Both the position numbers and the translations under genes were made by a program. A stretch of DNA of 37,186 nucleotides from Eubacterium sp. (GTDB lineage: Bacteria; Bacillota; Clostridia; Lachnospirales; Lachnospiraceae): contig JALFIK010000024.1 in NCBI GenBank assembly GCA_022776205.1, positions 1 to 37,186 of the forward strand, read 5' to 3'. Below the pieces are notes generated by a model. It saw only the letters and a program-made list of their open reading frames with translations, was not told where the DNA came from and did not search any database. Position 1 is the first letter of the stretch, and the number at the start of each line of letters is the position of its first letter. Below, one piece after another: positions 1 through 7,746 of this stretch.

Positions 1-34
1 GTGGGAGGGACATTCCCGCAATTACCACAATAGG
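1..34 (+). promoter_or_regulatory. Probable L1-binding mRNA leader site before rplK
   Basis: The leader begins GTGGGAGGG, forms a short GGGA/TCCC hairpin (3-6 with 14-17), and then has TTACCAC (22-28). GTGG at 1-4 can pair with CCAC at 25-28, which places the Shine-Dalgarno AGGAGG directly after the structure. GUGGGAGG paired with AUACCAC is the core of the 23S rRNA L1 stalk (helix 76/77 region), so this looks like the mRNA mimic by which L1 represses its own operon. The same design recurs before rplA. The site is cut by the window edge, so more 5' sequence may belong to it. Confidence 0.7.
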
Positions 35-46
35 AGGTTAGCTATC

Positions 47-472
47 ATGGCAAAGAAAGTTACAGGTTATATTAAATTACAGATTCCGGCAGGAAAGGCA
101 ACACCAGCACCGCCTGTAGGTCCTGCTTTAGGTCAGCACGGTGTGAATATTGTCCAGTTTACAAAGGAATTCAACGCCAGAACAGCAGACAAGGGCGATT
201 TGATCATTCCTGTAGTTATTACAGTATACCAGGACAGAACATTCAGTTTTGTTACAAAAACACCACCGGCAGCAGTATTATTAAAGAAATACTGCAATAT
301 CAAATCCGGATCAGGCGTTCCGAATAAGACAAAGGTTGCTTCAATTTCCAAAGATAAGATTAAGGAAATTGCAGAGATGAAGATGCCTGATTTAAATGCA
401 GCGAGTATTGAAGCAGCAATGAGCATGATTGCTGGTACAGCCAGAAGCATGGGCATTACTGTAGAAGATTAA
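47..472 (+). CDS. rplK: 50S ribosomal protein L11
   Basis: The 141-residue product is full length for L11. The N-terminal domain starts MAKKVTGYIKLQIPAGKATP and contains the PPVGPALGQHGVNI segment, the proline-rich part contacted by the methylase PrmA and near the thiostrepton site. The C-terminal rRNA-binding domain holds the KTPPAAVLLKK and GSGVPNK segments and ends in the family's usual GTARSMGI stretch. L11 binds the GTPase-associated centre of 23S rRNA and supports factor binding and the stringent response. AGGAGG lies at 32-37, well placed for the ATG. rplA follows after 65 bp, so the two are co-transcribed; nusG is expected just upstream, outside the window. Confidence 0.98.
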   Translation: MAKKVTGYIKLQIPAGKATPAPPVGPALGQHGVNIVQFTKEFNARTADKGDLIIPVVITVYQDRTFSFVTKTPPAAVLLKKYCNIKSGSGVPNKTKVASISKDKIKEIAEMKMPDLNAASIEAAMSMIAGTARSMGITVED

Positions 473-495
473 TCGGATTTGACAGATACAACGAA

Positions 496-529
496 GTGGG
501 AGGGTCGCTCCCGATAATACCACAGGAGG
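496..529 (+). promoter_or_regulatory. Probable L1-binding mRNA leader site before rplA
   Basis: GTGGGAGGG at 496-504 opens a clean hairpin, GGGAG (498-502) with CTCCC (508-512) around a five-base loop. It is followed by AATACCAC (516-523) and immediately by AGGAGG. GTG at 496-498 can also pair with CAC at 521-523, closing the structure around the inner hairpin. The loop and stem differ from the rplK copy while GTGGGAGGG and TACCAC are kept, as expected for a protein-recognised RNA. The resemblance to the L1 stalk of 23S rRNA points to autogenous control by L1, acting by covering the ribosome-binding site. Confidence 0.72.
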
Positions 530-537
530 TTATTTAA

Positions 538-1227
538 ATGAAAAGAGGAAAAAGATATCAGGAAGCTGCAAAGCTTAGAGATAAAACAAACTTATATGAT
601 GCACCGGAAGCCATTGCCATCGTAAAAAAAGCAGCCAGTGCAAAATTTGATGAAACAATCGAAGCTCATTTCAAGATGGGTCTTGACGGACGTCACGCAG
701 ATCAGCAGATTCGTGGAGCTGTTGTATTACCTCATGGTACAGGTAAGAAAGTGCGTGTTCTCGTATTTGCAAAAGGTGATAAAGCAGAGGAAGCTGCAGC
801 AGCAGGAGCTGAATATGTAGGAGCAGAAGAACTGATTCCTAAGATTCAGAACGAAGGCTGGCTGGAGTTTGATAAGGTTGTTGCCACACCGAATATGATG
901 AGCGTGGTAGGTCGTCTCGGTCGTATCCTCGGACCGAAGGGCTTAATGCCAAACCCAAAGGCCGGTACAGTTACCATGGACGTTGCAAAAGCCGTTCAGG
1001 ATTTAAAAGCCGGTAAAATTGAGTACAGATTGGATAAGACCAATATCGTACACGTGCCAATCGGAAAAGCTTCTTTCACAGAGGAGCAGTTATCCGAAAA
1101 CTTCCAGACATTAATAGATGCAATTATTAAAGCAAAACCGGCAGCTGCAAAAGGCCAGTATATCAGAAGTGCTACTCTGACATCCACAATGGGCCCGGGA
1201 GTGAAGCTGAATCCGGCTCGTTTCTAG
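538..1227 (+). CDS. rplA: 50S ribosomal protein L1
   Basis: The 229 residues match the usual length of bacterial L1. The N-terminal MKRGKRYQEA, the domain II segment with LGRILGPKGLMPNPKAGTV, and the C-terminal domain I return ending TLTSTMGPGVKLNP are all family hallmarks. L1 forms the mobile L1 stalk that helps tRNA leave the E site, and it is a translational repressor of its own mRNA in many bacteria. The ATG is preceded by AGGAGG at 524-529, which sits directly after the putative L1-binding structure. The gene ends before a strong terminator, and rplJ/rplL do not follow, so in this genome the L11-L1 pair is a separate unit. Confidence 0.98.
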   Translation: MKRGKRYQEAAKLRDKTNLYDAPEAIAIVKKAASAKFDETIEAHFKMGLDGRHADQQIRGAVVLPHGTGKKVRVLVFAKGDKAEEAAAAGAEYVGAEELIPKIQNEGWLEFDKVVATPNMMSVVGRLGRILGPKGLMPNPKAGTVTMDVAKAVQDLKAGKIEYRLDKTNIVHVPIGKASFTEEQLSENFQTLIDAIIKAKPAAAKGQYIRSATLTSTMGPGVKLNPARF

Positions 1228-1286
1228 TTCGGGAATCCTGAATAAGAAACCGATGAAGAACAAAGCGGAGCGAATGTTTCGCTTAA

Positions 1287-1338
1287 AAACAGCGGATGGT
1301 CCGTTTATCAATGGATGAAGGGACTTTCCGCTGTTTTT
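1287..1338 (+). terminator. Rho-independent terminator after rplA
   Basis: AAACAGCGGA (1287-1296) pairs with TCCGCTGTTT (1327-1336), followed by more T. An inner GTCC/GGAC pairing (1299-1302 with 1321-1324) extends the hairpin. A smaller hairpin, AGCGAA/TTCGCT (1269-1283), lies just before it. I see no L10-leader kink-turn features in this stretch. Confidence 0.8.
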
Positions 1339-1390
1339 CTTTGGAAAAGGTTAAGAAAAACATTAAAGAAAGCATACGGAGAGAAAAATA

Positions 1391-3688
1391 ATGGAAACAA
1401 AACCGAAGCAGTTTAACAAAGAGAAAAAAGCGGTTATTTATTTTCTGGCTGCTTTTTTGAGTATAGGTCTTGGGGCTGTTGCAGTTCTGTATTTGCAGGG
1501 CGGCATGAATAAATTAAGTTTCTGGGCTCCGCCGATTTTGAAGAGACTGACAGTTGCCTTTGTCATTTTTATACTTACAGTGGGAATCGCCCATTGTGTA
1601 AAGGAAAAACTCCACAGGAGAATCGGAGTGGTTCTTGTTATTTTACTGGCAGTGTTATCTGCGTGGCATATTTCCGGTGTCCGGGAAGAAATCGCATTAA
1701 AACCGCAGACTCTGCAGCTTGAACAGAAAGATTTTCGTAGATATGACATTGATAATGGGCATTTCAGAGTACGAGAAGCCCGGCCTAAAATAATAAAAAA
1801 AATAGAAAAAACCAGAATTGATAATATAAAGATTTATTTTTCAAAACCGCTGCCCCAGAAAACCCTTGTGAAAGTAAAGTATAAGAAAGAAATGGAAGAG
1901 AAATTCCGTTATGGAAAGAAAAAAGAAGTTTCTATGAAGAAGGGAAGTACTTCAGTACTAATTCCGGTGAAAGGGGCAGATGCCGTTGCCGTTAAGCTTG
2001 TTCTGGGGGAAAAAATCGGAAATGAATTTGATCTGGACCGTATAGAAATTAACGGAAATTATAAAGAACGTATTCAGGAAAAAGGAATGCGGTTTGTAAT
2101 GTATCTTGCAGCATTTTTGTTACTTCCGTGTTTGTTCCTGTTGTTCCGTACCGGTCAGGAATTTCAGATAAAGACAGATCAGAAACTGCCGATCAAAATT
2201 CTGTCGGCTCCATTTGGATTTCTTTCCATACTTTCTATTTTGCTGGCATCCCTTGCTACATATCTGGTGCACTGGGTAAAAACGACCTGCGGGGATGTCT
2301 CATTTTCAATTATCGTGTTGCAGCTTACCAGTCCGATTAAAGGGACTGACAGCACGATTATTAACAGTATAATTAAGTCGGGTATTATACCACCGTTCAT
2401 AATTACAATTACCATTGTGCTGGCATATTTGCTGATTGTGAGGGCGCTTCATCATATGGGAGAACTTCCGGTGAGGAAAATTCCGAGATGGAGTAAGATC
2501 ATGATTGAAATTGCCCTGGTAGTATTTCTTGTAAATACGATCTGTGTGCAGGGTACGAATGTAGGTATGTGGGATTATCTTTACAGCCTGAAACAGACGA
2601 CTACACTTTATGAGGATAATTACGTGGATCCATCCAGTGTGAATATGACATTTCCTGAGAAGAAGAGAAATCTGATTTATATTTATCTGGAATCCATGGA
2701 GAACAGTTACATGGATGAAGCTAATGGCGGAAATATGAACGATAATTATATCCCGAACCTGACGAAACTTGCAAAAGAAAATGTAAGTTTCTCAAACAGA
2801 GCAAATAAGCTGGGCGGATCCGTGTGCCTGGAGGCGACTGCATACACAGCAGGGGGGCTGATTGCCCAGACGGCAGGAATAAATCTGAAACTCGAGAACA
2901 CAGGTTCAATGTTTGGAAAGTTCCTTCCGGGACTGACTTCTCTCGGGGATATTCTTAATAAAGAAGGTTACAAACAGATGTTTTTATGTGGAAGCAACGG
3001 AGATTTTGCCGGACGTGACACTTATTTTAAAACCCATAAGGATTATCAGATTGAAGATTATAATTCCGCAATTGAAGAGGGTGATATCCCGTCAGATTAC
3101 AGGGTATTCTGGGGACATGAAGATGAAATCCTTTATAAGAGGGCTAAAAAACATCTGAAAAAAATGGCAGAGGATGGACAGCCGTTCAACTTTACAATGC
3201 TTACAGTAGATACCCATTATCCAAAAGGATACAAATGTCGACTGTGTAAAAATCAATATGAGTATCAGTATGCAAATGTAATTTCTTGTGCAGACCAGCA
3301 GGTTTATGATTTTGTGAATTGGATAAAACAGCAGGATTTCTTTGAGAATACAACCATTATCATTGCGGGTGATCATACGACCATGGTTGATACGGCAGAC
3401 CCATTCTGGACGAATCTGGATGATGATTATAAGAGGACCGTGTATAATGTGATTATTAATCCGGGGTGTTCTTATAAAAAAGAAGTGACCAGAAAAAGAA
3501 ATTTCTCCACAATGGATATGTTTCCAACCACACTGGCAGCCCTGGGTGTTCAGATTGATGGAAATCGTCTCGGCCTCGGAACCAATTTATTCTCCGGCGA
3601 AAAAACGCTCCCGGAAAAATACGGTGTGAAATATCTTAACACGGAACTGAAGAAAAACGATAAAGAATATAATAAATTCTATGAGTAA
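1391..3688 (+). CDS. Membrane phosphoglycerol transferase / LTA synthase-like sulfatase-fold enzyme
   Basis: The 765-residue protein has membrane segments near residues 14-36, 45-66, 76-97, 235-255, 272-295, 330-355 and 372-390, an exposed region between the third and fourth, and a C-terminal sulfatase-fold catalytic domain from about 425 to 740. Likely metal and catalytic residues are E434 (in YLESMENSY), T486 (in TAYTAGGLIAQTAG) and D661/H662 (in AGDHTT). The threonine context resembles OpgB/MdoB phosphoglycerol transferase more than staphylococcal LtaS. Such enzymes move sn-glycerol-1-phosphate from phosphatidylglycerol to a glycan, glycolipid or teichoic acid outside the cell. The acceptor cannot be read from sequence. 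SD GGAGAG lies at 1378-1383. The gene stands alone between two terminators. Confidence 0.85.
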   Translation: METKPKQFNKEKKAVIYFLAAFLSIGLGAVAVLYLQGGMNKLSFWAPPILKRLTVAFVIFILTVGIAHCVKEKLHRRIGVVLVILLAVLSAWHISGVREEIALKPQTLQLEQKDFRRYDIDNGHFRVREARPKIIKKIEKTRIDNIKIYFSKPLPQKTLVKVKYKKEMEEKFRYGKKKEVSMKKGSTSVLIPVKGADAVAVKLVLGEKIGNEFDLDRIEINGNYKERIQEKGMRFVMYLAAFLLLPCLFLLFRTGQEFQIKTDQKLPIKILSAPFGFLSILSILLASLATYLVHWVKTTCGDVSFSIIVLQLTSPIKGTDSTIINSIIKSGIIPPFIITITIVLAYLLIVRALHHMGELPVRKIPRWSKIMIEIALVVFLVNTICVQGTNVGMWDYLYSLKQTTTLYEDNYVDPSSVNMTFPEKKRNLIYIYLESMENSYMDEANGGNMNDNYIPNLTKLAKENVSFSNRANKLGGSVCLEATAYTAGGLIAQTAGINLKLENTGSMFGKFLPGLTSLGDILNKEGYKQMFLCGSNGDFAGRDTYFKTHKDYQIEDYNSAIEEGDIPSDYRVFWGHEDEILYKRAKKHLKKMAEDGQPFNFTMLTVDTHYPKGYKCRLCKNQYEYQYANVISCADQQVYDFVNWIKQQDFFENTTIIIAGDHTTMVDTADPFWTNLDDDYKRTVYNVIINPGCSYKKEVTRKRNFSTMDMFPTTLAALGVQIDGNRLGLGTNLFSGEKTLPEKYGVKYLNTELKKNDKEYNKFYE

Positions 3689-3709
3689 AGAAAATATGAT
3701 TGAAAAAAA

Positions 3710-3737
3710 CCGGCGGGAATCTCCCGCCGGGATTTTT
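3710..3737. terminator. Bidirectional terminator between the sulfatase gene and htpG
   Basis: CCGGCGGGA (3710-3718) and TCCCGCCGG (3722-3730) form a perfect GC-rich stem with a 3-base loop. T-runs follow on the plus strand (3733-3738) and, read from htpG, on the minus strand (the A-run at 3703-3709). It serves both convergent genes. Confidence 0.9.
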
Positions 3738-3743
3738 TGTCTT

Positions 3744-5741
3744 TTATTTAGTGAGGACAGATAAGATTTTGTTGGAGCGGGTGACGAACTTTGTCATCTC
3801 CTCCGGTTTTAACGGATGGTTTGCAAGACGGGCAAGATCGTAAAGCTGCTGACAAATCAGTTCTGTGTTTTCATTTTCCTCATTTTCCAGAACGTATTTT
3901 ACAAGGTCGTTATTCATATTAAGTACGAGGGTTTCTCCTTCTGTACCAAGTCCGGTGGAACTGTTGCTCATGCCGTACATTTCCATCATTTCAGCCATAC
4001 GTCTCGTCTGTTCCGGAACGGTGATCATGGAAGGAACGTCTGCATTTTTAAGCTTCTCTACTTTCAGTATAAGGTTCTCTACTCCGGTTGCCTTTTTGAA
4101 TTTTTCGGCCAGCTTTTCTGTCAGATCCTTTTCCTCGTCCTCGCTGAGGTCTTCCTTGAAGTTTTCGGTAAGATCTGCATCAATACGGGTAAATTTAACA
4201 TCAGGATTTCTTTGCTCAAGATGAGTGATAAATGTAGTGTCAATCTGGTGTGTTAGATAGATTGCATCAATTTCCTGCTCTTTAAACATATTAATGTACT
4301 GGGACTGGGCAACTTCATCGGTAATATAGAATACCTGGTTTTCATGTTTCTCTTTTCCTGCTTCGAGGTAATCCGGAAGAGTAATATATTTTCCTTCCAT
4401 ATTTTTGAAAATGATATAATCTTTCATCTTCTCATTAAATTTTTCATCGCGGATGCAGCCGAATTTAATGAATGGACTGATATCGTCCCAGTATTTCTCG
4501 TAGTTTTCACGATCGGTCTTGCACATACCGGAAAGTTTTTCCGCAACTTTCTTTGTGATATAGTTGGAAATCTTCTTTACAAATCCGTCGTTCTGGAGAG
4601 CACTTCTTGATACATTAAGAGGCAGGTCAGGACAGTCGATGCAACCTTTTAATAAGAGCAGATATTCCGGAATGACTTCTTTAATGTTGTCTGCGATAAA
4701 TACCTGATTGTTATATAATTTAATGGTTCCTTCAATGGTATCGTATTTGGAATTGATTTTTGGGAAATACAGGATACCTTTTAAGTTGAACGGATAATCC
4801 ATGTTCAGATGAATCCAGAATAAAGGTTCTCTGTAATCGTGGAATACATCGCGGTAAAATTCCTTGTATTCCTCTTCCGTACAGTCATTTGGATGTTTTG
4901 TCCAGAGAGGATGAATCTGGTTGATCGGCTTTGGAGTATCGTCTTCTTCCTCTTCTTCCTCCTCGTCCTCTTCAATTTCGTCATCCAGGGTAACATCACC
5001 GTTTTCATCGGTTTCTTTTTCTTCCTCAGATTTCTCTTCTTCGGTATCCACGTCCACAATCTCCTGCTCGGCGGATTTCTTTGCGGCTTCTTCTGCTTTT
5101 TTCTCTTCTTCTTCCTCGTTAAAGAAATAGATTTCTACCGGCATAAAGGAACAATATTTGTCCAGAACTTCACGACAGCGGTATTCGTTACAGAATTCAT
5201 AACTTTCATCATTTAAGTACAGAGTAATTGTTGTTCCCCGTTCTTCCCTGTCACCGTCTTCCATATCAAACTCTGTACCGCCGTCACATTCCCAGTGTAC
5301 CGGCTTTGCTCCTTCTATATAGGAGAGAGTATCAATGGTAACTTTGTCGGCTACCATGAATGCAGAATAAAAACCAAGTCCGAAATGGCCAATGATCTGC
5401 TCGTCATTTGCTTTGTCCTTGTACTGGGCGAGGAAGGCTTCCGCGCCAGAAAAAGCAATTTGATTGATGTATTCGTCCACTTCATCTTCTGTCATTCCAA
5501 TACCGTTATCTTTAAATACGATGGTCTTGTCTGTCGGGTTAACCCACACTTCTACTTTATACTGATTTCCTTCCGGTTCTTCAAATTCTCCCATCACTGA
5601 TAATTTTTTCAGTTTTGTGATGGCATCACAGCCGTTGCTGACCAGCTCACGGATAAAAATATCGTGGTCAGAATAAAGCCATTTCTTTATTATAGGAAAA
5701 ATATTTTCGCTGTTGATTGATAAACTGCCCTGTTTTGCCAT
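3744..5741 (-). CDS. htpG: Molecular chaperone HtpG (bacterial Hsp90)
   Basis: The 665-residue protein is a bacterial Hsp90: an ATP-dependent homodimeric cytosolic chaperone. The N-terminal GHKL ATPase is clear (SDHDIFIRELVSNGCDAI; DNGIGMT; GHFGLGFYSAFMVAD; GTTITLYL). The middle domain begins near residue 275 (NQIHPLWTK) and contains the RSALQND loop with the catalytic arginine; the C-terminal dimerisation domain follows. Between N and middle domains (about 208-270) is an unusually long, glutamate/aspartate-rich linker, more like eukaryotic Hsp90 than E. coli HtpG. SD AGGAG lies just upstream of the ATG. A CIRCE element lies about 120 bp upstream, suggesting HrcA control of this heat-shock gene. 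Confidence 0.97.
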   Translation of the reverse strand: MAKQGSLSINSENIFPIIKKWLYSDHDIFIRELVSNGCDAITKLKKLSVMGEFEEPEGNQYKVEVWVNPTDKTIVFKDNGIGMTEDEVDEYINQIAFSGAEAFLAQYKDKANDEQIIGHFGLGFYSAFMVADKVTIDTLSYIEGAKPVHWECDGGTEFDMEDGDREERGTTITLYLNDESYEFCNEYRCREVLDKYCSFMPVEIYFFNEEEEEKKAEEAAKKSAEQEIVDVDTEEEKSEEEKETDENGDVTLDDEIEEDEEEEEEEDDTPKPINQIHPLWTKHPNDCTEEEYKEFYRDVFHDYREPLFWIHLNMDYPFNLKGILYFPKINSKYDTIEGTIKLYNNQVFIADNIKEVIPEYLLLLKGCIDCPDLPLNVSRSALQNDGFVKKISNYITKKVAEKLSGMCKTDRENYEKYWDDISPFIKFGCIRDEKFNEKMKDYIIFKNMEGKYITLPDYLEAGKEKHENQVFYITDEVAQSQYINMFKEQEIDAIYLTHQIDTTFITHLEQRNPDVKFTRIDADLTENFKEDLSEDEEKDLTEKLAEKFKKATGVENLILKVEKLKNADVPSMITVPEQTRRMAEMMEMYGMSNSSTGLGTEGETLVLNMNNDLVKYVLENEENENTELICQQLYDLARLANHPLKPEEMTKFVTRSNKILSVLTK

Positions 5742-5822
5742 AATAGCATCTCCTTACTTATATTATATTTCTATTTGTGCACGTTTTTAATTATACAGAC
5801 GTGCTGTTTTGTCGATATTACT

Positions 5823-5851
5823 ATAGTAATACCACTTCTACTTAATGTCAA
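5823..5851 (-). promoter_or_regulatory. Likely htpG promoter
   Basis: On the minus strand, TTGACA (5851-5846) and TACTAT (5828-5823) are separated by exactly 17 bp. A second possible -10, a perfect TATAAT, lies at 5795-5790 but without a good -35. A small GCACG/CGTGC hairpin (5779-5804) would fall in the leader. Confidence 0.65.
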
Positions 5852-5858
5852 GAAAAAA

Positions 5859-5885
5859 TTAGCACTCATTTAAAATGAGTGCTAA
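5859..5885. promoter_or_regulatory. CIRCE element (HrcA operator)
   Basis: TTAGCACTC, nine spacer bases, then GAGTGCTAA: an exact match to the classic CIRCE inverted repeat bound by the heat-shock repressor HrcA. It lies between divergent htpG and the sulfite reductase gene, 7 bp upstream of the best htpG -35 rather than over the start site. htpG is the obvious target, but its position leaves open effects on the plus-strand gene. Confidence 0.93.
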
Positions 5886-5912
5886 CAAGAAAAAGAATAT
5901 ACTTTATCCTTT

Positions 5913-5940
5913 TTTACAGCAGTACTTTATGATATACTAT
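5913..5940 (+). promoter_or_regulatory. Possible promoter of the sulfite/nitrite reductase gene
   Basis: TTTACA (5913-5918), 16 bp spacer, TACTAT (5935-5940). It would give a leader of about 47 bases before the ATG. Confidence 0.45.
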
Positions 5941-5993
5941 AGAATGGTAAAAATAAAGCATTTTGTTAATCTTGACAACGAAGGGGAGAATTT

Positions 5994-7529
5994 ATGGAGA
6001 ATTTAATGAAGGAATTCAGGGAAGATATTAAAGACTTTCGTGAAATGACAGATAAATTTTACGGAAAAGAAGTCAGCATGAAAGAGTATAAGGGATTTTC
6101 CGGGGGTTTTGGCAGTTATGCGCAAAGAGGCGGGAATGTCAGCATGATTCGTTTCCGTCTGCCGGGAGGAAGAATTTCGAAGGACAAATTGAAATTTCTG
6201 GCAGATACGGTGGAAAAATATCAGATAAACAAAGCGCATCTTACCACATGCCAGGCAGTACAGTTCCACAATGTGGAGGGAAAATTTGTCGGAGATATTA
6301 TGGAAGAGGCTCTCGATGCCGGGATTATTACCCGTGGTGGCGGCGGCGATTTTCCTCGTAATGTCATGGTGTCACCGCTGTCTGGTGTGGAGAAGGGGGA
6401 ATATTTTGATGTACTGCCTTTTGCACAGAAGGTATCCGACTATTTGATTACTCAGATTAAAGCAGTGCATATGCCGAGAAAACTGAAAGTCGGATTTTCT
6501 AATTCTCCAGCCAACGTGACCCATGCTACTTTCCGTGATCTGGGATTTGTGGCAAGAGAGAATGGAAATTTTGATGTGTACAGTGCCGGCGGGCTTGGAA
6601 ATAATGCGAGATTTGGAGTGAAGGTTGGAGAAGATGTGGCTCCATCCGAATTACTTTATTATGTTAAGGCTATGATTGAGACATTTATTACCTATGGCAA
6701 TTATGAGAATCGCGGAAAGGCAAGAACCCGCTATATGCAGGAAACCCTTGGAGAGGAAGGATATAAAGAGGCGTTTCAGAAAAAACTGGATGATGTAAAA
6801 GGGAAATATGATCTTTCCATGACTGTGGAAGAAATTTCCCATATGAAGGAAGGAAATGGAAGTACCGTTTTTGACAGCCGTGTTATCGAGCAGAAACAGG
6901 AAGGGTTGTATACAGTTGTTTATCATCCGATTGGCGGGATCATTCCGGTTGATAAATTTGGAGAACTTTATGGTGTAATCAGAGATATGGAAGAAGCAGA
7001 GCTTCGCATTGCACCAGATGAAACGCTTTACATTATTAATCTGAACGGAGAGGAAGCAAAGAAGGTACTTTCCGTAACCTCAGACGGAGCCAAAACATTG
7101 TTCGAAACATCCGTAGCCTGTATCGGATCCACGATTTGTCAGGTGGGGCTCAGAGATTCCCAGGGCCTTCTTGCGGCAATCATTCAAGAAGTGGATGCCC
7201 ATAATTTTGCAGACGGAGTACTTCCACGGATTCATATCTCAGGATGTCCGTCTTCCTGCGGAACGCACCAGATTGGTCAATTAGGATTCCGGGGAGCGTC
7301 AAAGAAGGTAGATGGTAAGATGCAACCGGCGTTTGCCTTCTTTGTTAACGGATATGATGGACAGGGAGAAGAGCGTTTTGGAGAAGAATGGGGTATCATG
7401 ACCGCAGAGGATATTCCTCATTTCTTTGTGGATCTGGGAGAAGAGATTTCCCGTCAGGACATGACCTACGATGAATGGTTTGAAAAGAAACCGGAAGATT
7501 TAAGAAAAATAGCAGAGAAATATTTGTAA
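5994..7529 (+). CDS. Siroheme [4Fe-4S] nitrite/sulfite reductase family protein
   Basis: The 511-residue protein has the two-fold repeat of ferredoxin-like half-domains plus siroheme/Fe-S domains of the NirA/SirA family. The first half holds the HLTTCQAVQFHN segment. The siroheme-bridging cluster ligands are visible as C376-x5-C382 (CIGSTIC) and C418-x3-C422 (GCPSSCG). These enzymes carry out six-electron reduction of sulfite to sulfide or nitrite to ammonia, using ferredoxin or a partner flavoprotein. Sequence alone does not settle the substrate; sulfite assimilation or detoxification is more likely in a fermenter. No cysteine, sulfate or siroheme genes flank it. The chosen ATG has AGGGGAG upstream; a second ATG four codons later has no better SD. 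Confidence 0.85.
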   Translation: MENLMKEFREDIKDFREMTDKFYGKEVSMKEYKGFSGGFGSYAQRGGNVSMIRFRLPGGRISKDKLKFLADTVEKYQINKAHLTTCQAVQFHNVEGKFVGDIMEEALDAGIITRGGGGDFPRNVMVSPLSGVEKGEYFDVLPFAQKVSDYLITQIKAVHMPRKLKVGFSNSPANVTHATFRDLGFVARENGNFDVYSAGGLGNNARFGVKVGEDVAPSELLYYVKAMIETFITYGNYENRGKARTRYMQETLGEEGYKEAFQKKLDDVKGKYDLSMTVEEISHMKEGNGSTVFDSRVIEQKQEGLYTVVYHPIGGIIPVDKFGELYGVIRDMEEAELRIAPDETLYIINLNGEEAKKVLSVTSDGAKTLFETSVACIGSTICQVGLRDSQGLLAAIIQEVDAHNFADGVLPRIHISGCPSSCGTHQIGQLGFRGASKKVDGKMQPAFAFFVNGYDGQGEERFGEEWGIMTAEDIPHFFVDLGEEISRQDMTYDEWFEKKPEDLRKIAEKYL

Positions 7530-7540
7530 TAGATTAATCC

Positions 7541-7568
7541 AATAACCCCGGCTATAGCCGGGGTTATT
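7541..7568 (+). terminator. 28-bp perfect palindrome, probable terminator
   Basis: AATAACCCCGGCTA followed by its exact reverse complement, centred 7554/7555, 12 bp after the stop codon. The GC-rich core makes a strong hairpin, but the downstream tract is only TTATTCT, so termination may be partial. Confidence 0.65.
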
Positions 7569-7682
7569 CTGATGGTGCGGACAGTTGTTTTAGTTTATGT
7601 CACATAATGACGATTCAAAGAATGGAACTTCGGGATTATTTTATTATCACAAGAAAATCTCTGTTTCTCAGAAAGAATGTAT

Positions 7683-7710
7683 TTGAATTTTATTCTTTAT
7701 GTGTTAAGAT
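7683..7710 (+). promoter_or_regulatory. Possible promoter of the sortase-pilin operon
   Basis: TTGAAT (7683-7688), 16 bp, TAAGAT (7705-7710), giving a leader of about 30 bases. The rest of the 7569-7746 gap shows nothing I can name. Confidence 0.4.
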
Positions 7711-7746
7711 AAGAATAAGAAAATCCGGGAGAAATAGGATGATAGT

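Noticed and set aside
1228..1340. L10 ribosomal protein leader
   Set aside because: Expected by synteny, but rplJ is absent and the characteristic leader sequence is missing; only a terminator is present.
4921..5130. Simple-sequence repeat or CRISPR-like array
   Set aside because: The TTC/CTC-rich run is coding sequence for the HtpG acidic linker, without spaced repeats.
4839..5216. Phe/Leu-rich open frame antisense to htpG
   Set aside because: It is the reverse reading of the GAA/GAG-rich acidic linker; the hydrophobicity is a by-product.
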